A stretch of 34,095 bases of DNA, from contig JANYGI010000235.1 of the NCBI GenBank assembly GCA_025362495.1, forward strand, positions 1 to 34,095, in the 5' to 3' direction. Made by a program: the position numbers and the translations under genes. Origin of the DNA: Byssovorax sp. (GTDB taxonomy: Bacteria > Myxococcota_A > Polyangia > Polyangiales > Polyangiaceae). The notes beneath the pieces are model-generated. The model worked only from the letters and a program-made list of their open reading frames with translations, searched no databases and was not told the origin of the DNA. This document shows positions 22,804 to 30,485 of this stretch, piece by piece; the stretch's first letter is position 1, and each line of letters opens with the position of its first letter.

Positions 22804-25307
22804 GGCGTCACCGTGAACGGGAGGGGATCGGCGAAGGTGCGAAACTCGTCGGTGTAGTAGAGGTAAGCCTGCGAGGCGGGCCCCTGGAACGTGCCCGGCA
22901 CCTGCGCGAGCAGATCGAGATCGAAGGCCTTCTGCGCCTTCGGTCCCATGGCGCGGAAGTAGACGATCACCTCCCGCGGCCGCGTCTCGTAGAAGTCGAC
23001 GAGGCCCTTGCTCTTGAGCTCGTCGAGCTGCCACGTCTGGAAGGTGAGGCCGCCGGGGATGCCCACCCGCGCGATCACCATCGGTATCCCCTTGGCGCTC
23101 GAATTGGCCACCACCGCGTGGACCTTGACGCCCTCGCCCAGCCTGGCCTTCGCCGGCGCTGACACCGCCAGCGTCACCGGCGATTTCCCGCTCGAGGCCG
23201 GTCGCAGCGTGCGATACGAGAGCTTCATTCCATAAGCGATCTTCAGATCAGCAGAGCTCGCCGCGATCTCCACGGTGTTGTGCCCGGGGTGCAGCTCGCT
23301 CGCGAGCCCCGCCAGCGTCAACGTGTCCTTCATCGAGGGATCGATCTTGATCGCGTGGGGAGCGCCGCCGTTGATGGTGACGTTGATCGTCCCCTGCGGC
23401 GGCGTCGTCGACTGCGCGGCGGCCCGGGTCAGCGCCTTGAGCGCCAGCACCGTCGATTGCGTGGATCCGAAGCCGCCCGAGCCGCTCCGCTGCTTCACCA
23501 TCCAGTCGAGACCCTTCTGGATCTCGGCGGCGTGCTCCTCGGGCGCCTTCATCAGCGTCAGCGTCGCGAGCGCGGCAGTCTCGATCTCCAGGGCATTCCC
23601 GCCCGATCGCGTGATCGAGTGATCCGCCCCCGGATAATGGCCGTCGGCGGCCTGCATCTTCGCGAGGCGCCCCTCGGCCTTCACCGTCTCGGCGCCGCGC
23701 GGATCGACGTTGGCGAGCGCCCCGGCCGCCAGCGCGAGCACGTACGGATCCTTGGTGGTGCCGGAGAGCTTCTTCAGATAGGCAATCTCCTCGGGCAAGT
23801 CTTTCTCGCCGGACTCGGTGAGAGCGTACGTGACATACGAGTTGGTCACCTCGTCGCTGGCGCGCCCGAACGAGTCCAGGGCCCTCTCGTTCTTCTGATA
23901 CCCACCCTTGCCGTCGCGCCGCGAGCGCAGCCACGCCGCCGTCCGCGCGACCATCGATTTATCGACGTCCTTGTAGACCTTGGCCATGTCCGAGAACTCC
24001 ATCAGGCCATAGGCCGTGAGGGCCTCGTGGCCTGGATCTCCGCCGAACCACTCGTAGCCTTGGGTCTTGCTCTCGTAGCCGGTGAGCAGCTTGTAGCCGT
24101 GGTCGAGCGCCGTCTCGGCGCGGGCCACCAGCGCCGGCTCCGCGGCCCCGTGCTCCGTCAGATACCCCAGCACCATCACGTTGGGGTAATTGGCGCTCGA
24201 CGCCTGCTCGAAGCAGCCGCCCGGCTCCTGGATGATGGCGTCGGTCCCCGCCACCAGCGTCGCGGTCGGCGAGGGATACAGCGCGAGCGACGCCACCAGC
24301 GTTCCAGGCAGGGTATCGGGGAGCTCCACGTCTTGCTTCAGCGTCCCTGCCGTGGTCCCGGCGAGCGCCTGCTCGCGCGGGAACCCCGCCGGAACCACCT
24401 TGACGATGCGGCTCAACCCATCCTCGAAGCTGCCGCTCTTGGCCTTGAGAAGGATCGAGCCGTCCTCGGCCTTCATCCCCAGACCGACGACCTTGAGGCC
24501 TTGAAAGAACGATTTGCTCTCCTGCGGCTTGAGCTCCACGCTCGCGGGCGCGTCCTGATCGGCGCGCTCGAAGGCGGCTCCGAACTGGGCGGTGAGGGCG
24601 ATCCGCTGCGTCCGCCAGGTGGTGTTGCTGAGCGTCACCGGCAACCGGATCACGTCGCCGCTCGAGACCTCGAGGGGCAGCTTGGCGGCGAGCGAGACAG
24701 GCAGCTTCGAGGCCAGCACCGCGTCGCCGCGCCCCGCCGTCCCGCCGCGGCCCACGCCCTCCACCGTCGCTCGAAACGAGGTCACCGCGTCGGAGAGATA
24801 GAACTCCACCTTCGCCGTGCCCTGCTCACCGGTCTTGACGGAGGGTTGCCAGAACACCGTCTCTCGAAAATCGGTCCTCGGCCCGTCCTGGGCTCCCTGG
24901 TAATTCGGCGCCGGGAACTGCCGCACCGGGGCCCAGAGCGGCGGCGCGGGCGCGTCGGCCTCTGCTTTCCTGTCATTGTCGTCGGCCGCCATCGCGCGAA
25001 CCGCTGCAACCTCGGCCATCGCGACGGGGGCGGGGGCCGGCGCGGGCGCGGCCTCGACCGGCGGAGGCGCCATGGCGCCCATCATGTCGCCCTGGGCCGC
25101 GGGCGCCGGAGGGGCCATCGCGGCCGGCGCGCTGGCCATCTCGTGCTGCGCGCCGCAGGCCCCCGCGCCCACGACCGTGGCGAGCATGAAGAGCGGCGCG
25201 AGGGCCCCGCGGGCGCCGAGCGATCGGCGCGCGGGCGAAGGATCGATGAGCGCCGCCGGGCGGTCCGGCCCGACGTGACGATCGTCATTTCGAGATCGAG
25301 TGTTCAT
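22800..25307 (-). CDS. Alpha-2-macroglobulin, thioester-containing C-terminal half, lipoprotein
   Basis: The product has 835 residues. GGGAGA lies six bases before the ATG. A long basic N-terminus precedes a hydrophobic stretch and lipobox GAGAC (Cys51), followed by a Pro/Ala/Met-rich spacer to about residue 120. The A2M domain begins at WAPVRQFPAPNY and DGPRTDFRETVFWQPSV. The thioester motif GGCFEQ stands at Cys365-Gln368, the Cys and Gln that form the reactive bond to trap proteinases. An alpha-helical thioester domain (about 350-640) follows, then a receptor-binding-like beta domain to the end (YLYYTDEFRTFADPL). Single-chain bacterial homologues carry about five macroglobulin domains in front of this; here they are in the downstream gene, coupled by a four-base overlap. 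No pbpC-like gene, the usual neighbour of type-1 bacterial macroglobulins, is present. Confidence 0.95.
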   Translation of the reverse strand: MNTRSRNDDRHVGPDRPAALIDPSPARRSLGARGALAPLFMLATVVGAGACGAQHEMASAPAAMAPPAPAAQGDMMGAMAPPPVEAAPAPAPAPVAMAEVAAVRAMAADDNDRKAEADAPAPPLWAPVRQFPAPNYQGAQDGPRTDFRETVFWQPSVKTGEQGTAKVEFYLSDAVTSFRATVEGVGRGGTAGRGDAVLASKLPVSLAAKLPLEVSSGDVIRLPVTLSNTTWRTQRIALTAQFGAAFERADQDAPASVELKPQESKSFFQGLKVVGLGMKAEDGSILLKAKSGSFEDGLSRIVKVVPAGFPREQALAGTTAGTLKQDVELPDTLPGTLVASLALYPSPTATLVAGTDAIIQEPGGCFEQASSANYPNVMVLGYLTEHGAAEPALVARAETALDHGYKLLTGYESKTQGYEWFGGDPGHEALTAYGLMEFSDMAKVYKDVDKSMVARTAAWLRSRRDGKGGYQKNERALDSFGRASDEVTNSYVTYALTESGEKDLPEEIAYLKKLSGTTKDPYVLALAAGALANVDPRGAETVKAEGRLAKMQAADGHYPGADHSITRSGGNALEIETAALATLTLMKAPEEHAAEIQKGLDWMVKQRSGSGGFGSTQSTVLALKALTRAAAQSTTPPQGTINVTINGGAPHAIKIDPSMKDTLTLAGLASELHPGHNTVEIAASSADLKIAYGMKLSYRTLRPASSGKSPVTLAVSAPAKARLGEGVKVHAVVANSSAKGIPMVIARVGIPGGLTFQTWQLDELKSKGLVDFYETRPREVIVYFRAMGPKAQKAFDLDLLAQVPGTFQGPASQAYLYYTDEFRTFADPLPFTVTP

Positions 25308-25428
25308 GAGGTCTCCCGCTGGAATTCAGGGCGAAGGCGCACGAAACGGCGCCGCGCCCGGTAGCTTACAGATCGCGCATCGTTCCCATGACGGGTCGCG
25401 TCGAGTACGGTGCGCCGCGAGGTGGATG

Positions 25429-26058
25429 ATGAGCGACAGCGTGACCCTGGCGAGCTTCGAACCCGGTGTGCAGCAGCAGGCGACGGACGCGTTCCAGAGC
25501 TTCCTCGGGATCTATCAGCTGCCCGCGGGCACGGTGCGCCCCGAAGAGCTTGGCCTTGCCGTGCAGCGCGCGCTCGACGCGGCGGCCGGTGTCGTTGAGA
25601 GCCCCGCGTTCGCGTCGACCCTTTCGAGCGAGCTACTCCAGGTCGTCCACCGCCGGATGGCCGAGCGCTCGGCCCGCGGCGAAGACCTGCCCTGCGGCCT
25701 CGACGCGGCGGCCTACCAGAAGCTCCGTCGCAGCCTCGAGCAGCGCTTCGGCGCCCTCCCGAAGCGCGGTGAGGGCGACGACGCTCATCGCCTCTACGTC
25801 TATCGCGCGACCGAGACGCAGAGCGGCCGCACCTTCGAGATAGCGGTCCAGGGCCCCTGGATCGACGACACCACCGACGTGACGACGGGCCCGCTCGAAG
25901 GCGATCTCGTCGATGGTTTGCTGCACGCGCTCGCCTCCGGCCGCACGACGGCGATCGAGACCACGAACGGTCCCGTCCCTCACTCCGTCGGTGACACCGA
26001 GCGCATTCTCGCCTCCGGTGTCGCCATCGAGGTCGACGGGCCGATCGCCATCCGGTAG
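25429..26058 (+). CDS. Cytosolic protein of unknown function
   Basis: The product has 209 residues. Two ATG codons adjoin; the second is preferred because GAGG lies about six bases upstream. There is no signal peptide or membrane helix. The N-terminal ~110 residues look helical (VQQQATDAFQSFLGIYQL, then LGLAVQRALDAAAGV). The C-terminal half has beta-type segments (HRLYVYRATETQSG and FEIAVQGPWIDDTTD). No catalytic signature or known family is recognised. It is divergent from the macroglobulin operon across 121 bases and 36 bases ahead of the porin gene, with which it may be co-transcribed. Confidence 0.82.
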   Translation: MSDSVTLASFEPGVQQQATDAFQSFLGIYQLPAGTVRPEELGLAVQRALDAAAGVVESPAFASTLSSELLQVVHRRMAERSARGEDLPCGLDAAAYQKLRRSLEQRFGALPKRGEGDDAHRLYVYRATETQSGRTFEIAVQGPWIDDTTDVTTGPLEGDLVDGLLHALASGRTTAIETTNGPVPHSVGDTERILASGVAIEVDGPIAIR

Positions 26059-26094
26059 AAGGCTCGCGCCCTCGCCTCGGCGCCGGCTCCCCTC

Positions 26095-27450
26095 ATGAAG
26101 CCCAGCGCCCTCGCCCCCCTCGCCTCCACGCTCCTCCTCCTCGCCGGCAACGCCCTCGCGGACGAACCGACGACGCCGACGACGCTCGTCGATCATCCCC
26201 AGGACAGCGCGCTCTACGTCGGCGGTCAGGCCAACGCGATCTACCAGTATCACCCGGATTTCTCGGCGAAATACTCGGGCAAGAGCAGCCTCCAGCCCCG
26301 CCACGAGGGCATCGCCTCGTACGTGATCACCCTCTCCGTGGGCTACCAGCTCACGCCGACGACCGAGGTCTTCTTCGACGGCGAGATGGCCGCGGGCGGC
26401 GGCCTGAGCACCGCGCTCGGCCTCGGCGGGTTCACCAACCTCGACGTCGTCCGCAACCCGACGCTGGGCTCCGATCCGTACCCGGCGCGCTTCTTTTTGC
26501 GGCAAATCATCCCGCTCAGCCACCGCTACGTCGACGCGACCCGCGGCCACCTGGCGATGGCGACGCGCGTCCCCGAGACGCGGATCGAGCTCCGCGCCGG
26601 CAAGCTCTCCACGGTCGATCTCTTCGACGTCAACTCGGTCGGGAGCGACAGCCACAGCCAGTTCATGAACTGGACGGCCGACAACAACGGCGCCTACGAC
26701 TACGCCGCCGACACCCGCGGCTATACCTACGGCGCCGTCGCCTCGCTCGAGAGCACGAACGTCGCGCTCCGGCTCGGCATCATGCTCATGCCCACGGTCG
26801 CCAACGGCATCACGCTCGACTGGCACCTCGACAGGTCGCGCGGCGACAACCTCGAGCTCGAGCTCCGGCCTCACCTCCTCCCCGGCCGCCTCAGCACGAT
26901 TCGCCTCCTCGGCTTCGCCAACCACGCCGCGATGGGGAGCTACCGGGAGGCCATCACCGCCTTCGAGCGCGGGAGAGAGCCTCTCCCCGACATCGAGGCT
27001 CACTGCCAGCCGGGGCGGGTCAAATACGGGTTCGGCCTCAACCTCGAGCAGGAGATCGTGGGCCCGCTCCGGGGCTTCGCCCGCGCCGGCTGGAGCGAGG
27101 GAGCGTACGAGTCCTTCGCCTACACCGAGGTCAACGACACCGTGGCCATCGGCGCCGATCTCCGCGGCACCTGGTGGAAGCGCCCGAGTGACAAGGTCGG
27201 CCTGGCGCTGATCACCAACGGCCTCTCCGCCGATCACCGCCGCTACCTCGAGCTCGGCGGCCACGGCTTCCTGCTCGGCGACGGCGCGCTCACCTACGGT
27301 CGCGAGAACATCCTCGAGACGTACTACAACCTGACGATCTACCGCGGAGTCACCGCCGCCGCCGACGTTCAGGTCATCGAAAACCCCGGCTACAACCGCG
27401 ATCGCGGCCCGGTCGTCGTGCTCTCGGCGCGAGCCCACCTCGAGATCTGA
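26095..27450 (+). CDS. OprB-like carbohydrate porin
   Basis: The 451-residue protein has a Sec signal peptide cleaved after ALA (residue 22). The mature part is an outer-membrane beta-barrel: alternating polar/hydrophobic strands, many aromatic residues, and a C-terminal strand ending in Leu-Glu-Ile. Several segments match the OprB carbohydrate-selective porin family as I recall it: NGLSADHRRYLELGGHGFLL, the GRENILETYYNLTIYRGVT strand pair, and the closing VIENPGYNRDRGPVVVLSAR. Such porins let mono- or oligosaccharides through the outer membrane; the substrate cannot be told from sequence. It converges with the next gene, with 51 bases between stop codons. No Shine-Dalgarno is seen. Confidence 0.9.
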   Translation: MKPSALAPLASTLLLLAGNALADEPTTPTTLVDHPQDSALYVGGQANAIYQYHPDFSAKYSGKSSLQPRHEGIASYVITLSVGYQLTPTTEVFFDGEMAAGGGLSTALGLGGFTNLDVVRNPTLGSDPYPARFFLRQIIPLSHRYVDATRGHLAMATRVPETRIELRAGKLSTVDLFDVNSVGSDSHSQFMNWTADNNGAYDYAADTRGYTYGAVASLESTNVALRLGIMLMPTVANGITLDWHLDRSRGDNLELELRPHLLPGRLSTIRLLGFANHAAMGSYREAITAFERGREPLPDIEAHCQPGRVKYGFGLNLEQEIVGPLRGFARAGWSEGAYESFAYTEVNDTVAIGADLRGTWWKRPSDKVGLALITNGLSADHRRYLELGGHGFLLGDGALTYGRENILETYYNLTIYRGVTAAADVQVIENPGYNRDRGPVVVLSARAHLEI

Positions 27451-27501
27451 AGCGCCTCGGAGCTCGGCCGGACTCTTCCCGGTGCGCGCCAGCTCGTCGC
27501 C

Positions 27502-28545
27502 TCAGTTGGTGGTGATCGCCCCCGTGGTGATCGCCTCGAAATCGCCGCCGTGGACCTGCTTCAGCGTGTTGATCGCCGCGTCGTCCCAGCTCGGGCTCGG
27601 CGAGCCGCTCACGTACCAGGCGCTCCCGTTGTCGGCGAGGAACATCCCGTACTTCTTCAGCGCCGTGAGGATCACCTGCATCGATTTCGGGTAACCGCCG
27701 ATGTTGAAGCTGGCCTTGAGCCGGAAGCGCACCCCCATGGGCGGCCGCGTCGAATCGTAGCTCGACGACGCATGGTGGCTCGCGGGGGCGACATACCCGT
27801 GCTGCGTCTTCGGCGCCGTGAAGCGGAGAGCGTGGTTTATCACCCCGGCGGTCACCTCCTCGTAGCGCACGAGCCCGGGATAGATGGGCAGACCCGCGGC
27901 GTCGGCGCTCGTCCACCCCTTCGGGCGGGTCGAATTCTTGGTCAGGTCCCAGATCGCCCCGGATCCCGCGTACCACTGCGCTCCGCTCTTCGCCGCCGCG
28001 AAGAGCTCGTAGAGCCGGCACTCGCCGGTGTGGAACATCAGAATGTGGGCGTCCGACCCGTTCTCGATCGGCGGATTGGCCGGGATCGGGTACGGCCCCG
28101 GATCGCTCTCGGACGCGTAATCGAAGATGACAGTCGACTTCGCGACCGCGGCACCGACCTTGACCGAGGGGATCCCGTACTGCGTCCCGAAATCGGGGTG
28201 CAGCGACGTCGCCGCGCCGATCGTCGCCACGTACGTCGACGAGAGCGGATCGACCGCGGACCCGGAGATGTCCTGGTTCCACCAGTTGTCCGCGGGAAAC
28301 ACCGAGCACGCAGCGCCCGTGCCAGTCCCGGTGCCAGTCCCATGGCCCGGCCAGTGGCCTTTGTAGGCCGCGGATGCGGCTCCGTCCGCGGCCGTCGAGG
28401 CATCGTTGCTCCCGTCGGGCTCGGGGCTCGCGACAGGCTTCGAATCGAGCTCTTCCGCGCTGTCTTGCCCGCTCCCGAAGGCGCACCCCGGGAGGGACAG
28501 CGCCACCAGCATCGCGACGAGGACCGAACGTCGTTGGTTGTTCAT
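27502..28545 (-). CDS. Conserved lipoprotein of unknown function
   Basis: The product has 347 residues. The chosen ATG gives a basic N-terminus and lipobox SLPGC (Cys21); an upstream start would add 27 unlikely residues. A disordered stretch to about residue 80 ends with a Gly-Thr repeat (HGTGTGTGTGA) made from a six-base DNA repeat. The rest is one globular unit with segments I recall from an uncharacterised family in myxobacteria and other bacteria: FPADNWWNQDIS near the start, then FDYASESDPGPYPIP, GSGAIWDL, GWTSADAAGLPIYPGLVRY, NHALRFTAPKTQHGYVAPA and MFLADNGSAWYVSG. The number of conserved Trp, His and Asp residues suggests a carbohydrate-binding or hydrolytic role, but this is not established. 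Confidence 0.92.
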   Translation of the reverse strand: MNNQRRSVLVAMLVALSLPGCAFGSGQDSAEELDSKPVASPEPDGSNDASTAADGAASAAYKGHWPGHGTGTGTGTGAACSVFPADNWWNQDISGSAVDPLSSTYVATIGAATSLHPDFGTQYGIPSVKVGAAVAKSTVIFDYASESDPGPYPIPANPPIENGSDAHILMFHTGECRLYELFAAAKSGAQWYAGSGAIWDLTKNSTRPKGWTSADAAGLPIYPGLVRYEEVTAGVINHALRFTAPKTQHGYVAPASHHASSSYDSTRPPMGVRFRLKASFNIGGYPKSMQVILTALKKYGMFLADNGSAWYVSGSPSPSWDDAAINTLKQVHGGDFEAITTGAITTN

Positions 28546-28828
28546 GCGCCCGAGTCTGGACGACGGAGCACCGCAGTGGAACATCGAATCCCACCGGCAA
28601 GCTCGATTTGAGGTCAGGGCCGGCACGACGACTCGAGATCACATTGGATCCAGATGCGACAGATTCAATATCAGCTCAACTATGCCGCTCCGGGCGGATG
28701 GCCTGCTCATGCGATCTTCAGATAATGTTTCATCGAGAGCGGTAGTCGGTCCCGCGGATCACCATCCGTCGCTTTTCGGCCGAGCGAGGTGCCGTCGCGG
28801 CGAGATCGCCGTAGGATGGGCGCTTCTC
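28546..28828. promoter_or_regulatory. Divergent promoter region, less GC-rich
   Basis: These 283 bases separate two divergently transcribed lipoprotein genes and are visibly less GC-rich than the rest of the window, especially 28640-28740 (GATTCAATATCAGC and CTTCAGATAATGTTTC). GATAAT at 28721-28726 is a good -10 match on the plus strand, though no -35 box stands at the right distance. It probably holds promoters for both genes; no coding frame is supported. Confidence 0.5.
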
Positions 28829-30463
28829 ATGACGACCACCCCTCGAACGCGACGTCGATCCTTGTCCTCGATCCTCTTTCTCGGCCTCTCGGCTCCGCTG
28901 GGGCTCGGCGCCTGCAACGCGATCTTCGGTATCGAGGCGGGCCTGCCCGGCGGCACCTCGGGCACGACCACGACCACGACCACGACGAGCACCGGCAGCG
29001 GCCCGACCTGCGGCGTCGACGCCGGCGAGCCCGCCACGGGCACGGCGATCAAGCTCCGCGTCGGCGCCTCGAACGGCTCGGATCAGATCGACGCGCTCAC
29101 CAGCGATCCCGGCGGCAACCTCGTCGCGGCGGGGTTCTTCGACGGGACGGAGCTCACGCTCGGCTCGTCGCTCGCGCACACCGGCACGCCCGGCGCGCAG
29201 AACGGGTTCGTCCTGAAATACAGCGCGGCGGGCGCGTACACCTGGGGGCAGGCGTTCGGCGGCAGCAAATCGATCCGCCTCAACGCGGCCGGCACCGACG
29301 CCGCGGGCAACATCTACGCGACGGGCAACCTCGCCGGCACCGCCATGTTCGGCACGACGAGCCTGAGCGCGGAGGTCGCGAGCGATCCGACGTCGGACAA
29401 CCCCGACGCGCTCGTTGTCTCGCTCGATCCCGGAGGCGCGGTGCGCTGGGCCAGGCGCTTCGGCAACGAGGACGTCCAGCGCGGCCTGCGCATCGCGGTC
29501 GATCCCGGCGGCGCCACGTACCTCGCCGGGATCAGCTACGGCCAGATCGATTTCGGCGGCGGGCTCATCGGCGACAAGGCCTCGCCGTGGTCGTTCTTCG
29601 TCAAGCTCGACAGCGACGGCAAGCTGGTCTGGGCCCAGCCCATCAGCCACTGGGACGATCTCCTGACGCCGGACAAGATCGAGTACTTCGAGATCGCGAT
29701 CGCCCTCGACGGCAAGGGCCAGGCGATCATCGGGGGGAACTTCACCGATCAGGTTTACTTCGACACGCATGCCGTCACGCCCGTCGGCGGAGCCGACGCG
29801 TTCGTGGCCTCGCTCGACGCGAGCACCGGCGCCGTGAAGTGGCATCAAACGTTCCACCAGCCCTCCGGCGATCCGGCTCTCGATGGTGACCAGTGGATCA
29901 CGGCGTTGACGACGGATCCCTGCACGGGCGACGTCTACGCGGCGGGCGGCTTCACCCAGGGCATCGACTTCCCGTCGCGGGGCGGCGCGAAGATCACGAC
30001 CGGCGACGCGCTCGATCCCGACATGTTCCTCGTCAAGCTCGGGGCGAGCGACGGCGCGCCGCTGTGGTTTCACGCCTACGGCGACACGGGGCGACAGGAG
30101 GCCACGGCGGTGAAGGTCGGGCCGGACGGCTCGGTGGTGCTCGCGGGATTTCTGCTCGACGCCCCGAACGCCGTCGGCGTCGACGTCGGCGCGCCGGTCG
30201 GATTTCTCAAGGCGGCGGAGGTCAACCCCGGCCCCGACTACTACTCGGACGCGTTCGTGCTCAAGCTCGATCCCCTGGGCGATCTGCGGTGGGCCAAGCG
30301 CCTCGGCGATAAGTACGCGCAGGCGGCCTTCGACGTCGCGGTCGATTCGAGCGGGGAAATCGGCCTCGGCGGTATCGTCAATGGCACGCTCGCGATCGGC
30401 GGAGGACAGCCTCCGCTCATGGTCGACGGCTTTCATGCGTTCCTCGCCCGCTTTGATCCGTGA
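28829..30463 (+). CDS. Seven-repeat beta-propeller lipoprotein
   Basis: The product has 544 residues, with a signal ending in lipobox LGAC (Cys29) and the CNAIFGIE start seen in many myxobacterial lipoproteins. A linker of eight Thr follows, encoded by ACGACC repeats. The rest consists of seven similar units of about 65-75 residues, each with a strand such as GGNLVAAGFFDG or AGNIYATGNLAG, then a strand such as FVLKYSAAG and an aromatic W (for example LVVSLDPGGAVRWARRFGN). The last unit ends in FLARFDP, which could close the ring with the first blade. This is the layout of a seven-bladed propeller of the SBBP/quinoprotein type, used for ligand or protein binding. It stands 22 bases before the caspase-like gene and probably shares its transcript. 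Confidence 0.92.
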   Translation: MTTTPRTRRRSLSSILFLGLSAPLGLGACNAIFGIEAGLPGGTSGTTTTTTTTSTGSGPTCGVDAGEPATGTAIKLRVGASNGSDQIDALTSDPGGNLVAAGFFDGTELTLGSSLAHTGTPGAQNGFVLKYSAAGAYTWGQAFGGSKSIRLNAAGTDAAGNIYATGNLAGTAMFGTTSLSAEVASDPTSDNPDALVVSLDPGGAVRWARRFGNEDVQRGLRIAVDPGGATYLAGISYGQIDFGGGLIGDKASPWSFFVKLDSDGKLVWAQPISHWDDLLTPDKIEYFEIAIALDGKGQAIIGGNFTDQVYFDTHAVTPVGGADAFVASLDASTGAVKWHQTFHQPSGDPALDGDQWITALTTDPCTGDVYAAGGFTQGIDFPSRGGAKITTGDALDPDMFLVKLGASDGAPLWFHAYGDTGRQEATAVKVGPDGSVVLAGFLLDAPNAVGVDVGAPVGFLKAAEVNPGPDYYSDAFVLKLDPLGDLRWAKRLGDKYAQAAFDVAVDSSGEIGLGGIVNGTLAIGGGQPPLMVDGFHAFLARFDP

Positions 30464-30485
30464 GCAAGCAAGCTATGGTTCGGCG

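Noticed and set aside
28315-28350. Short tandem repeat of a GGTGCCAGTCCC-type unit
   Set aside because: It is explained by the Gly-Thr linker of the lipoprotein gene and is too short for a separate element or CRISPR.
28964-28987. ACGACC tandem repeat
   Set aside because: It encodes the Thr-rich linker of the propeller lipoprotein; it could vary in length but is not an independent feature.
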